61,378 bases of DNA from assembly GCA_018268715.1 (NCBI GenBank), contig JAFDVZ010000001.1, forward strand, positions 122,714-184,091. Reading direction: 5' to 3'. The notes under the pieces were generated by a model. The model ran no database searches, was not told the origin of the DNA, and was given only the letters and a program-made list of their open reading frames with translations. Shown piece by piece: positions 16,612 through 26,873 of the stretch; within the stretch, counting starts at the first letter, position 1; every line of letters begins with the position of its first letter. The translations under genes were made by a program, and so were the position numbers. This DNA is from Acidobacteriota bacterium (GTDB lineage: Bacteria; Acidobacteriota; Terriglobia; Bryobacterales; Bryobacteraceae).

Positions 16612-16734
16612 GATTCTATTTTGGCTCTTTTTTGCTTTGGAGAAGACCCAACCCTTTCGGGCGCCGGGGAGGATTGCTTCAGGGGTCTTTAAATGAGGTT
16701 AGTCTCGCTTTGGTGGGAGTTGCCTCCCCGGCTT

Positions 16735-16759
16735 AATTCCAATTCTAGGATATGGAATT
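16735..16759. other. Inverted repeat in AT-rich intergenic DNA
   Basis: Arms AATTCCA and TGGAATT enclose 11 bases. The interval 16612-16789 is much AT-richer than its flanks and includes several runs of T. It lies 3' of the dehydrogenase gene and 5' of the methyltransferase gene, both minus strand. No ORF or RNA gene is recognised there. Confidence 0.3.
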
Positions 16760-16789
16760 TGGAAATGCAATAGTTTTTTGTAGCCACCC

Positions 16790-17683
16790 TCAACTTTTTT
16801 GGACCACGACCCCGGCCAGATCCTCTAACACCTTGATAGTAGAGCAGAAATCGTCTTCTCCGAGGCCCTTGGAGATGGCCGCCTGGTACAACTGCTGGGT
16901 CAATCCCGTAAGTGGAAGCGGCACACCTAACCGTTTCCCGGAATCGAGAGCCATGCCGACGTCTTTGTGCATCCACTTTGTGGAAAAGTTCGTGATGAAA
17001 TTGCGGTCCAGGATGTAGGGGGCCTTGAAGGCTACCAGTCCGCTGCGCGCGGCGCTGTTGGCGAGGATGTCGAGCATCAGCTCCGGAGCGATTCCGGCCT
17101 TTGTACTCAACACGATACCTTCATTGAAGGCGAGCAGGAAGTTGGCCAGGATCAGGTTCTGGGTGAGTTTCGCCTGCAATCCCGCGCCCGGGCCGCCGCA
17201 GTAGTAGAGCAGCTTTCCCATGTGCTCAAAGTGAGGTTTTGTGCGATCAAACGCGTCTTTTTCACCCCCAACCATGAACGTTAAAGCGCCATTTTCGGCC
17301 CCTGGTTTGGAGCCCGTACAGGGCGCGTCCAGGAAGAACGCGCCTTTGGCCGCGAACTTCTTGCCAATCGAAATACTGATTTCGGGAGAGACTGTACTAC
17401 AATCCGCCACCACCGCGCCGGCCTTGACGCCTTCGATCAGTCCGTCCTTGCCTAACGCTACCTGTCGTGACATCTCGGTGTCACCCACGCAATAGAACGT
17501 ATAGTCCGACTGAGCCGCCACCTCGCGCGGTGTAGTACAAGCGACGGCGCGGCCATCGGCCGCCAGCTGCTTCGCCTTGTCGGCGCTGTTGGACCACAGC
17601 GCCACCTCATGTCCGGCATCGATCAGGTGCTTCGCCATGGGCAACCCCATGATGCCGAGCCCCAAAAATCCCAACTTCGCCAT
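16790..17683 (-). CDS. 3-hydroxyisobutyrate/tartronate-semialdehyde reductase family dehydrogenase
   Basis: Beta-hydroxyacid dehydrogenase of 297 residues. The NAD(P) site is LGFLGLGIMGLPMAKHL, the substrate loop DAPCTGSKPGAENGALTFMV, and the catalytic lysine lies in GAGLQAKLTQNLILANFL. KWMHKDVGMAL is the C-terminal helix motif of the family. Likely reactions are reduction of tartronate semialdehyde, succinic semialdehyde or glyoxylate, or 3-hydroxyisobutyrate oxidation. The divergent neighbour, a D-2-hydroxyacid dehydrogenase of the glyoxylate reductase group, supports a glyoxylate/glycerate role. The gene is less GC-rich than most neighbours (for example around 17200-17420). The 77-base divergent gap carries both promoters. 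Confidence 0.88.
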   Translation of the reverse strand: MAKLGFLGLGIMGLPMAKHLIDAGHEVALWSNSADKAKQLAADGRAVACTTPREVAAQSDYTFYCVGDTEMSRQVALGKDGLIEGVKAGAVVADCSTVSPEISISIGKKFAAKGAFFLDAPCTGSKPGAENGALTFMVGGEKDAFDRTKPHFEHMGKLLYYCGGPGAGLQAKLTQNLILANFLLAFNEGIVLSTKAGIAPELMLDILANSAARSGLVAFKAPYILDRNFITNFSTKWMHKDVGMALDSGKRLGVPLPLTGLTQQLYQAAISKGLGEDDFCSTIKVLEDLAGVVVQKS

Positions 17684-17760
17684 CCAGCCTCCCGGTTTGC
17701 GATTTAATTGATAGATGTCCGCGCCGCCAACAGGGGCGCGCAGGAAAGGTCAGTGTAACA

Positions 17761-18741
17761 ATGAACGGCTCCGTCCTGGTGACGAAGCGGGTCTATCCCG
17801 AAGCAGTGGATTTCCTCAGAACGAAATTCGAGCACGTCGATTATGTCGCAAGCGACGACGGCCTGACGCCGGCGGAGTTGCTGGCCCGGGCCAAGGGCAA
17901 GCAGGCGATTGTATCCCAGCTTACAGATAAGTTCACGCCGGACGTGATCGGACAACTGGACGGCGTGAAGGTGATCGCCAACGTCGCGGTGGGGTTCGAC
18001 AATGTGAACGTGCCGGCCGCCACCGGCAAGGGGATCCTGGTGACGAACACGCCGGACGTGCTGACGGAGACCACGGCGGATTTCGCCTGGTCGCTGTTGA
18101 TGGCCGCCGCCCGGCGGGTGGTGGAAGGGCACGCCTTCGTCCACTCCGGCGCCTGGAAGCGTTGGACCATCGACCTGCTGGTGGGCGAAGACGTCCACCA
18201 CCGCACCATCGGCATTTTCGGCATGGGCCGGATCGGGCAGGCGGTGGCGCGGCGGGCGCTCGGTTTCTCGATGCGAGTGCTCTACCACGACGCCGAGCGC
18301 GTGGCGGCGGACATCGAAAGCGCGTTGAAGCTGGAATTCGTCGATAAGGAACGGCTATTGAAGGAGTCCGACTACGTCAGCCTGCACGTGCCGCTGCTCG
18401 ATTCCACGCGGAAGCTGATTGGGGAGCCGGAATTGAAGCTGATGAAGCCGTCGGCGATCCTGGTGAACACGGCGCGAGGTCCGGTGGTGGACGAAGCGGC
18501 GCTGGCGGCGGCGTTGAAGGCGGGCGTCATCCGGTCGGCTGGCCTGGACGTATTCGAGCGCGAGCCCGAAGTGCACCCGGAGTTGCTGACATTGCCCAAC
18601 GTCGTGCTGGCCCCGCATATCGCGAGCGCCTCCATCGCCACCCGCCGCCGGATGTCGATGATGGCGGCCGAAAACGCCGTGGCGGCGGTGGCGGGCGAGC
18701 GTCCGCCGAACCTGGTGAACCGCGACCTGTGGAGGGATTAG
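17761..18741 (+). CDS. D-2-hydroxyacid dehydrogenase (glyoxylate/hydroxypyruvate reductase type)
   Basis: NAD(P)H-dependent reductase of glyoxylate or hydroxypyruvate to glycolate or D-glycerate. In 326 residues the family pattern is complete: substrate strand VIANVAVGFDNVNVPAAT, nucleotide loop TIGIFGMGRIGQAVARRA, the catalytic Arg in LVNTARGPVVDEAAL, Glu in AGLDVFEREPE and the His in VVLAPHIASAS. GVGFDN-like and PHIASAS elements favour the GyaR/GHRPR group over phosphoglycerate dehydrogenase, and no ACT domain is present. Divergent from a 3-hydroxyisobutyrate-type reductase that could act on tartronate semialdehyde, so together they may handle C2/C3 hydroxyacids. Confidence 0.92.
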   Translation: MNGSVLVTKRVYPEAVDFLRTKFEHVDYVASDDGLTPAELLARAKGKQAIVSQLTDKFTPDVIGQLDGVKVIANVAVGFDNVNVPAATGKGILVTNTPDVLTETTADFAWSLLMAAARRVVEGHAFVHSGAWKRWTIDLLVGEDVHHRTIGIFGMGRIGQAVARRALGFSMRVLYHDAERVAADIESALKLEFVDKERLLKESDYVSLHVPLLDSTRKLIGEPELKLMKPSAILVNTARGPVVDEAALAAALKAGVIRSAGLDVFEREPEVHPELLTLPNVVLAPHIASASIATRRRMSMMAAENAVAAVAGERPPNLVNRDLWRD

Positions 18742-18743
18742 CC

Positions 18744-18956
18744 TCAGGCGGTGGTCTGCAGGTTGGCGGTGAGCAGCTTGAGTAGCAATACGTCGGACGG
18801 CTGGTAGGTATCCGGGGCGGGCTGTCCCGCCTCATCGTCCGCGGTGAGGATGCGTTCCCGGATGAGCAAGCGCAGGCGATCCACCGACAAGCCCAGCTCC
18901 TGCGCCACCTCGGCTTCCGAATATTGTGCCTTGCCCGGCTTAATGTACGTCGTCAT
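18744..18956 (-). CDS. Small MerR-like helix-turn-helix protein
   Basis: Seventy residues from the chosen start MTTYIKPGKAQYSEAEVAQE. The segment YSEAEVAQELGLSVDRLRLLIRERIL is a winged-helix/excisionase-like DNA-binding helix pair, followed by DTYQPSDVLLLKLL, as in the first half of MerR proteins. No effector domain remains. Start at 18956 is preferred over one 18 codons upstream, because the upstream residues read as non-coding. It ends 2 bases from the convergent hydroxyacid dehydrogenase stop. Function unknown; it may be a small regulator or adaptor. A 145-base gap separates it from the next gene. Confidence 0.65.
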   Translation of the reverse strand: MTTYIKPGKAQYSEAEVAQELGLSVDRLRLLIRERILTADDEAGQPAPDTYQPSDVLLLKLLTANLQTTA

Positions 18957-19101
18957 TGGCTTATTGATGCTACCAATCGAATTGTAAAGTGACTGCGGCG
19001 GAGCGCCCAATCAGGCGTTGTTCCTAATTGCGGTTCAGCGTCGTCTGACGTTGAATTCCCTACGACGTACTAAGATTCGGCCTTAGGCTCCCGAACCGGG
19101 T

Positions 19102-20511
19102 TCAACGCAGACGGTAGACCACCGAATTCCGGGTCCGCCCACACTCATAGTACCGTGCAAACCACGGCTGCAAATCGGCGTATCGCCCGATCGCCAGCTC
19201 AGGGTTGAACAGCCCGAGCCCGTCCACCACGAAGGTGGGCCGCGTGGCGGCAAGCGAGCGCCGGTTGGCCGCGGCGAGCTGCGGCGCGCTCGCGTCCGAG
19301 CGGGTCAGGTGACGGTCCGCGATGACGCCGGTGAGCGGCTGCGAATCGAGAAACGGCGCGCCCACCGGCATCCGCGTCCGCATGAAGATGTCGGGCCGGT
19401 AGCCCCATACGAGCAGGGTGTCGCCGGGCTGGCGCAGGCGTGTGATCAGGCGGGACGCCTCCGCGCTGTCCTGGGCCATGGCGACGTCGGACCATTGCGG
19501 TTCGCGGTGGCGCAACAGGTCGACCGCCAGGGTCGCGTAGCGTGGTCCGAAGCGCGCCAGGGGGATCGCCAGCAGCGCGGCTACGGCGAGGGCGGCCGGC
19601 CGGGGCATCCGCGTGAAGCCGCGTGAGGCGGCGATGGCCACCGGCGGCAGCAGGATGAAGTAGTAGCGCGGAAAAAAGCGCCAGCCGAGCACGACGCCCG
19701 CGAGCGCCGCCACGGTCCACAACGCGAGCCGGCGCGATTCCGACGAGCGTTCGCCGAGCCAGAACCAGGCTGCGGCGATCACGATGGCGGCATGGAAGCC
19801 GGCCCACGCCGCGGTGCGACGCAGGCCTTCGAGCAACGGTTGATCGACGAAGCTGTCCCGCGAATAGACGGCGCCCCAGACCCACACCTGCCGCCAGTAG
19901 GCGCCCACCGCGCCCGAGGTCCATAGAGCCGCGAGGCCCGCGCCGTGAACGGCCGCGAAGCCCAGCGCGAGCGATAGCCAATCCCGCCGCCGGATCCACA
20001 GCAGGCACACCGCCGCCACGATGGCGCCCTTCGGATTCAGGAGCATCGCCGCGCCGGCCATCGCGCCCGCGGCGAGCGGTTGGCCCCGCCGCGCGAGCCA
20101 CACCGCCGCCAGGTGGGGCAGCAACATGAGCAGGTCCGGCGCCAGCGCCAGCGCGGCCGAGGGAGTGTCAAACGTCAGGAAGAAGCCAGTGAGGCCGGCG
20201 GCGGCAAGACCCTCCCGCTCCGACCAGAGTTCGCGCGCCAGCCGCCACGCCACCCAGCAGCAGGCAAAGGCGAACGCCGCGCCCGCAATGCGCAGCACGA
20301 CGCCGTCGCGAGCGCCCCAAAGCAGATAAATCAGCGGCGCAAGCGGCGGCTTATCGAACCAGAAATCCCGATAGAGGAGCTTGCCGTTCAGCAGTTGAAT
20401 GGCGGCCGCGGCGGGGTAGGCTTCCTCCACCCAGATCAAGCCGGAGTGGCACAATCGCGCCGCCAGCAGGAATGCGGCGAGCAGCGCGAGCGCGACCCCG
20501 GGCCGCTTCAT
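19102..20511 (-). CDS. Membrane glycosyltransferase, GT-C/GT39 (PMT/ArnT)-like
   Basis: About 469 residues with many hydrophobic helices. The N-terminal pattern fits polyprenyl-phosphate-dependent GT-C enzymes: first helix, then GLIWVEEAYPAAAAIQLLNG, where the acidic residue is the usual catalytic position in the first loop, and LLYRDFWFDKPPLAPLIYL. A soluble C-terminal domain begins around residue 330. It probably moves a sugar from a lipid carrier to a periplasmic glycan, lipid or protein. The start (MKRPGVALALLAAF) overlaps the galU stop by ATGA. GalU makes UDP-glucose, so the pair suggests envelope glycan assembly. Confidence 0.8.
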   Translation of the reverse strand: MKRPGVALALLAAFLLAARLCHSGLIWVEEAYPAAAAIQLLNGKLLYRDFWFDKPPLAPLIYLLWGARDGVVLRIAGAAFAFACCWVAWRLARELWSEREGLAAAGLTGFFLTFDTPSAALALAPDLLMLLPHLAAVWLARRGQPLAAGAMAGAAMLLNPKGAIVAAVCLLWIRRRDWLSLALGFAAVHGAGLAALWTSGAVGAYWRQVWVWGAVYSRDSFVDQPLLEGLRRTAAWAGFHAAIVIAAAWFWLGERSSESRRLALWTVAALAGVVLGWRFFPRYYFILLPPVAIAASRGFTRMPRPAALAVAALLAIPLARFGPRYATLAVDLLRHREPQWSDVAMAQDSAEASRLITRLRQPGDTLLVWGYRPDIFMRTRMPVGAPFLDSQPLTGVIADRHLTRSDASAPQLAAANRRSLAATRPTFVVDGLGLFNPELAIGRYADLQPWFARYYECGRTRNSVVYRLR

Positions 20512-21413
20512 GCTCCGGCGGTCCGAACATCCGAGGCGGCGAGCATCTTCCCCAGCCGTTCGCGGAACGCCGCCCCGTACAGCGGATCGGCCAGCGCGAA
20601 TTCGACGAAGGTTTCGAAATAGCTCGGGAAATTGCCGATATCGTAGCGTTTTTCCGCGGCGGGAAGCTTCACGGCCAGCACGCGGCGGCCCTCCTCGCAC
20701 AGCCGCTGGATGGCGTCGGTCAACTGAATCTCGCCGCGGTGGTCGGGCTGGACGCCGCGGATCAGGTCGAAGATCAGGGGCGAGAAGATATAGCGGCCGG
20801 CGATGGCCAGGTTGCTCGGCGCCTGGGAGGGTTTCGGCTTCTCGACCAGATTCACCACGCGCATCGATTCGCCATTGAGGTCGGCCGGCTCGATGACGCC
20901 GTAGTGCATGGTTTCCTCGTTGGGGACCTCCTCGACGGCGATGACGCAACTGGCGCCGCGGCTCTCAAACAGGTCCATCATGCGGGCCACGGTGCGGGAT
21001 TCGGCGTTGAGGCCGAGAATGGAGTCGCCGAGCGCCACCACGAAGGGCTCCTCGCCGGCGAAATTTTCGCCGCACAGGATCGCGTCGCCCAGGCCCCGCT
21101 GCATGCGCTGCCGCGTGTAGAGGTAGTGGATGCCCGAATCCTGAATGCCGATCTCCTCGAGCAGATCGTGCTTGTTGGCGCCGGTCAGCACGCGCTCGAG
21201 TTCGGGATCGAGATCGAAGTGATTTTCGATCGACGACTTGTTGCGGCCGGTGACGAACAGGACCTGTTTGATGCCGTTCGCCGCCAGTTCCTCAACCACG
21301 TATTGAACGATCGGCTTCCGGGCTACCGGGAGCATTTCCTTCGGCTGGGACTTGGTGGCCGGCAGGAGCCGGGTTCCATGTCCAGCGACGGGGACGATGG
21401 CGCTGCGTATCAC
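20508..21413 (-). CDS. galU: UTP-glucose-1-phosphate uridylyltransferase
   Basis: Makes UDP-glucose from UTP and glucose-1-phosphate. At 301 residues the protein has the full GalU pattern: IVPVAGHGTRLLPATKSQPKE activation loop, the catalytic-site lysine in LVEKPKPSQAPSNLAIAGRY, FVVALGDSILG for metal binding, and GEIQLTDAIQRL. One deviation: the loop reads KSQPKEMLPV where most have KAxPKEMLPI. It is the first gene of an operon with the GT-C glycosyltransferase, coupled by a four-base overlap. It is divergent from rhaT over 121 bases. The phosphoglucomutase-like pair at 5252-7970 could supply glucose-1-phosphate. Confidence 0.94.
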   Translation of the reverse strand: MIRSAIVPVAGHGTRLLPATKSQPKEMLPVARKPIVQYVVEELAANGIKQVLFVTGRNKSSIENHFDLDPELERVLTGANKHDLLEEIGIQDSGIHYLYTRQRMQRGLGDAILCGENFAGEEPFVVALGDSILGLNAESRTVARMMDLFESRGASCVIAVEEVPNEETMHYGVIEPADLNGESMRVVNLVEKPKPSQAPSNLAIAGRYIFSPLIFDLIRGVQPDHRGEIQLTDAIQRLCEEGRRVLAVKLPAAEKRYDIGNFPSYFETFVEFALADPLYGAAFRERLGKMLAASDVRTAGA

Positions 21414-21534
21414 ACTTCAGGATAAAACAGCGGCGCCGCGCCGGGACGGAACGTCGGGTTTGCGAGCCCCCGCGCTTCTGTAATACGCTGGCAAGTTCCG
21501 AGACATCCACATCCCGTGGTCGAAGGAGACCTCA

Positions 21535-22566
21535 GTGAACTCAATTATCGCCGCGATCGGCTGGCACATGGTCGGCGCCGCGTCGGCGGCATCTTTCTAC
21601 GCTCCCATCGGCAAGGTGAAGAGGTGGTCGTGGGAGACGACGTGGGCGGTGGCGGGGATCTTTTCCTGGGTCCTGCTGCCCATCGGCGTGAGTCTGATGC
21701 TGCTGCCCGATTTTCAGGCCTTCTACGCGGGGATTGACTCGGACGTGCTGCTCAAGGCGGCGTTGTTCGGGGCCATGTGGGGCGTTGGCAACGTGAGTTA
21801 CGGACTGACGATGCGCTATCTGGGGATGTCGCTCGGCATCGGCATCGCCATCGGCACGACGCTGGTGGTGGGCACCATCATTCCGCCCTTCATGCACGGG
21901 CAGTTTCTGTTCCTGTTCGAGTCGAGGAGCGGGCTGGTGACGCTGGCGGGGATCCTGGTGGCGCTGGCAGGGGTCGCGGTCGTCAGCTACGCCGGCCATC
22001 AGAAGGAAGAGCAGCTCGGCTTGTCGGCCGAGCAGTTGGACATCCGCAAGGGCCTGTTGCTCGCGGTGATGTGCGGCATTTTCTCCTCCGGCATGTCGTT
22101 TGCGATCGACGCGGCCAAGCCCATGGAGGCCTCCGCGTTGAAGCTCGGCGTGAATCCGCTGTACGCCGCGCTGCCGAGCTACGTGATCATCATGGGCGGC
22201 GGCGCGCTGGTGAACTTCGCCTACTGCATCGTGCGGCTGATCGCCATCCCGAGCCTTTCTTTCCGCGCCGATTGCTCGCAGCCGGCGGCGGTGAACGCGC
22301 GGAACTTCGCCCTGGCGGCCACTGGCGGCATCATGTGGTACCTGCAGTTCTTCTTCTACGCCTGGGGCGCGGCGAACGTTCCGCAGAGCCTCTCCTACGT
22401 GAACTGGATGCTGCACATGAGCGGCTATGTGCTGTTTGGCGGGCTGGTGGGGTTGGCGCTCGGCGAGTGGGCGAAGGTGACCCGCCGGCCGGTGGTGATC
22501 CTGTGGGTGGGAATGGCGGTGATCATCGCGGCGGCGAACCTGGTGGGGCTCGGCATGGCGATATGA
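21535..22566 (+). CDS. rhaT: L-rhamnose/H+ symporter-like protein
   Basis: A 343-residue membrane protein with ten predicted helices and clear RhaT-family text: AASFYAPIGKVKRWSWETTW, AALFGAMWGVGNVSYGLTMR, LGMSLGIGIAIGTTLVVGT, and AATGGIMWYLQFFFYAWGAA near the C-terminus. RhaT imports L-rhamnose with a proton. The GTG start at 21535 is supported by a well-placed AAGGAG. No rhamnose catabolic gene follows; instead the next 500 bases hold a decayed gene, so the transporter may have lost its partners or act with genes elsewhere. Confidence 0.9.
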   Translation: MNSIIAAIGWHMVGAASAASFYAPIGKVKRWSWETTWAVAGIFSWVLLPIGVSLMLLPDFQAFYAGIDSDVLLKAALFGAMWGVGNVSYGLTMRYLGMSLGIGIAIGTTLVVGTIIPPFMHGQFLFLFESRSGLVTLAGILVALAGVAVVSYAGHQKEEQLGLSAEQLDIRKGLLLAVMCGIFSSGMSFAIDAAKPMEASALKLGVNPLYAALPSYVIIMGGGALVNFAYCIVRLIAIPSLSFRADCSQPAAVNARNFALAATGGIMWYLQFFFYAWGAANVPQSLSYVNWMLHMSGYVLFGGLVGLALGEWAKVTRRPVVILWVGMAVIIAAANLVGLGMAI

Positions 22567-22579
22567 CGGCGGACGGCGG

Positions 22580-22946
22580 GGATGCAGCTACGACGACGAA
22601 GCTCCTTCGGAGGTGGTCCGCGCCTTGCGATTGCGCGGCGATGAGGAGGTCTTCCGGCTGGCGGCCGCTTACGCCCGTTCGACGTGAGGAGCCCCGCGAA
22701 TCCACGGCGCGACGCGTGCGTTGAGATCGTGATCGAGGGTCTTGCGGACGAAGACGCGATGGTCGCGCAGGCGGTCCCTTTCGCGCTGCGGTAGGCGGTC
22801 GTGATCCGGAAGGGCTGCGGCTGTTGTTTGACCGTCTGGCCGCGGAGAGTTGGCTGGAATGGGACGAGTTCGTCCCGCGGGAGATTCTCGGACTGGACTG
22901 GAGCGCTGGCGGACGGTGCTGGGGCGGCAGGCTAATGGCAGGTTGA
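22580..22946 (+). pseudogene. Decayed gene fragments with HEAT-repeat character
   Basis: Three protein-like stretches lie in three different frames. Frame A (to TGA at 22685) reads SEVVRALRLRGDEEVFRLAA; frame B (22720-22794) reads EIVIEGLADEDAMVAQAVPF, which has the GLADED-x-x-V-x-x-A pattern of a HEAT repeat; frame C (22809-22946) reads LRLLFDRLAAESWLEWDEFV with a TGA at its end. No single frame is open, there is no start codon with ribosome site, and composition remains coding-like, so this looks like a frameshifted and deleted gene. The third fragment is not recognisable. The remainder of the gap 22567-23061 has no other gene. Confidence 0.55.
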
Positions 22947-23061
22947 GTCGCCCCGCTTCAACTGCGCTTCCCCGCGCCGCACGGCCGCCGCTTTGGACGG
23001 CATGAGGGCGTCATCGGGATGTGCGATTCGCGCCGGCTCGACCAACACGCCAGCCTGACCC

Positions 23062-23472
23062 CTAAACCCGCTTGCGGAGGGGCCGCACGGGCTTCTCGCG
23101 CACGGCCGGAGTCTTCACTTCCACCACCGGGATCAGCGAGTGCTGCGTGTCTTCCACCGGGACGCCACGGCGCGAGATCTCGCTGTTCAACTGCGCCACG
23201 AACTCCTCAATCTGCTGCTGCATCGCCGACATCTTCGCGCGCATGTTCAGGATGATCTCGACGCCCGCCAGGTTCACTCCCAGCTCGCGCGTCAGCTTCA
23301 GAATCACTTCCAGCCGCTCGATGTCGTCATCGGTGTACAGACGCGTGTTGCCGTCGCTGCGCGAGGGCGTGAGCAGGCCTTCCCGCTCATACAGCCGGAG
23401 CGTCTGCGGATGGATATCGTACTGCTCCGCCACCGCCGAAATCATGTACGCGGCTTTCGACTTCTTCGCCAT
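23062..23472 (-). CDS. hspR: HspR-like MerR-family heat-shock repressor
   Basis: Represses the dnaK operon in concert with DnaK itself. The 136-residue protein opens with a MerR helix-turn-helix, AYMISAVAEQYDIHPQTLRL followed by YEREGLLTPSRSDGNTRLYT, where the IHPQTLRxYEReGLL sequence is diagnostic of HspR. The coiled-coil region carries ELGVNLAGVEIILNMRAKMS, also HspR-typical. The C-terminus ends in a basic tail (RPLRKRV). It is the last gene of dnaK-dnaJ-hspR, 17 bases after dnaJ. A HAIR-like operator overlaps the dnaK promoter, which supports the assignment. Confidence 0.92.
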   Translation of the reverse strand: MAKKSKAAYMISAVAEQYDIHPQTLRLYEREGLLTPSRSDGNTRLYTDDDIERLEVILKLTRELGVNLAGVEIILNMRAKMSAMQQQIEEFVAQLNSEISRRGVPVEDTQHSLIPVVEVKTPAVREKPVRPLRKRV

Positions 23473-23489
23473 GGTCCGTCCCGCCCTCG

Positions 23490-24680
23490 CTACGCCTGGC
23501 CGCCCACCTTCGAAAACAGATCCGCGCGCGGATCGCCGTCCTCGAGCCTTGCCAGCTCGCGCAACAGCTCCCGCGTGCGCTCGTTGGTGACGTCCGGGGT
23601 CTGAATCACCACTTCCACGATCTGATCCCCGCGCGTCCCCTTACGGGCGTTCTGCACGCCCTTCTCGCGCAACCGCAACTTCTGTCCGTTCTTCGTGCCC
23701 TGCGGAATCTTCAGGATAGTACGGCCGTCGATGGTCGGCACCTCGATCTTCGCGCCCAGGCCCGCTTCGTCGATCCGCACCGGCACCTTGATCTCGATAT
23801 CGTCGCCGTTGCGTTCAAACACCGGGTGCGGCTCCACCCGCACGGTGATGTACAGGTCCCCCGCTGTCGCCCCGAACGTGCCCGCGTTGCCCTTGCCCGC
23901 CACCCGCAGGCGCGAGCCGGTCTGCGCGCCCGCCGGAATGCGGACCTCCACGCGTTCGGACTTCGCGATGCGGCCGTCGCCGTGGCAGGCCGGACACGCG
24001 TCCTTCAACTTCCCGGTCCCGTTGCAGCGCGGACAGCTCAGGTTGAAGCGCATGGCGCCCGCCATCTGGCTGACGTTGCCGCTGCCGTTGCATTCCGGAC
24101 AAACCGAACTCACCCCGCCCGCCGATCCCGACCCGCCGCACGTCCCGCACTGCTCCTGCCGCGTGATGTTCAACGCGATCTGGGTCCCGCGGATGGCCTG
24201 CCAGAAATCGATATTCAACGCGTATTCGAGGTCCGCGCCCTGCTGCGGCTGAGCCGCCTTGCGACCCTCGCGGCCGAACATCTGGCTGAAGATGTCGGTG
24301 AAGCGGAACCCGCCTCCGCCCGCGTCCCGGCCCGCCGATCCGGCCCCATGCCCGGCGCCGGACTGCCGGACGAACTCCTCGAAGTCGAAACCGCCGAAAT
24401 TCGGACCTTGCGCGTCGCCCGCCCCGGGCCCGCCGCCCGCCGGGAACCCGTTCTCCGAATAGAAGCCGTACTGGTCGTACATCTGCTTCTTCTTCGGATC
24501 GCTCAGAATGTCGTAGGCTTCCTGAACCTTCTTGAACCGCTCTTCGGCGGCCTTGTCGCCCGGGTTCAGGTCCGGGTGGTGTTTGCGCGCCAGACGCCGG
24601 TAGGCTTTGCGGATGTCGTCGGCGCTCGCGCTCCGCCCGACTCCGAGCGCCTCGTAGTGGTCCTGTTGTTTCGCTGGCAT
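23490..24680 (-). CDS. dnaJ: Molecular chaperone DnaJ
   Basis: Hsp40 co-chaperone, 396 residues, which delivers unfolded proteins to DnaK and stimulates its ATPase. The J domain (about 6-70) has HPD in [12 protein letters not shown] Gly/Phe-rich linker (about 78-125) follows, then the zinc region with four CxxCxGxG repeats: [24 protein letters not shown] and CPACHGDG (the last with Asp at position 7). Two C-terminal beta domains complete it. The start at 24680 ([12 protein letters not shown]) has AGGAGAG upstream, better than the in-frame ATG at 24710. It sits 80 bases downstream of dnaK. Confidence 0.95.
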   Translation of the reverse strand: MPAKQQDHYEALGVGRSASADDIRKAYRRLARKHHPDLNPGDKAAEERFKKVQEAYDILSDPKKKQMYDQYGFYSENGFPAGGGPGAGDAQGPNFGGFDFEEFVRQSGAGHGAGSAGRDAGGGGFRFTDIFSQMFGREGRKAAQPQQGADLEYALNIDFWQAIRGTQIALNITRQEQCGTCGGSGSAGGVSSVCPECNGSGNVSQMAGAMRFNLSCPRCNGTGKLKDACPACHGDGRIAKSERVEVRIPAGAQTGSRLRVAGKGNAGTFGATAGDLYITVRVEPHPVFERNGDDIEIKVPVRIDEAGLGAKIEVPTIDGRTILKIPQGTKNGQKLRLREKGVQNARKGTRGDQIVEVVIQTPDVTNERTRELLRELARLEDGDPRADLFSKVGGQA

Positions 24681-24760
24681 GACGTTCCCGGGCTCTCCTG
24701 TTTGAAACATGGGCCCCCGGGTTTGGCGAGGGCCCTGATCGCTTGCGATTGGGGACGATC

Positions 24761-26677
<1,917 letters not shown>

Positions 26678-26760
26678 CAACTATTCCTCCATCGAATATT
26701 GCCCGTCGGAACTCCGGCACGGAGCAGGGCGGCGTCCGGGCCATCCATTAGCACAACCCC

Positions 26761-26790
26761 ATTATCAGATTTGAGTGGAACGTTGTCAAG
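26761..26790 (-). promoter_or_regulatory. dnaK promoter with overlapping HAIR-like HspR operator
   Basis: On the minus strand, -35 TTGACA (26789-26784) and -10 GATAAT (26766-26761) are 17 bases apart, a near-consensus sigma-70 promoter. On the plus strand, 26770-26790 reads TTTGAGT, 7 bases, TGTCAAG, matching the HAIR element (CTTGAGT-N7-ACTCAAG) at 11 of 14 positions. It covers the -35 and most of the spacer. A further TTTGAG half-site follows at 26795-26800. With hspR in the operon, autorepression is likely. Confidence 0.75.
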
Positions 26791-26873
26791 ATCGTTTGAG
26801 GACATTCCTTCCCCCACCCCGCGCCCGCTCCCCTCCGGCCGCCCCGCCAACCTCTCCTAAATCGTTGCCGTCC

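Noticed and set aside
19102-20949. Extension of the glycosyltransferase frame to 20949
   Set aside because: The extra N-terminal residues overlap galU and are non-membrane, Arg-rich shadow sequence; the ATG at 20511 overlapping the galU stop starts a proper membrane protein.
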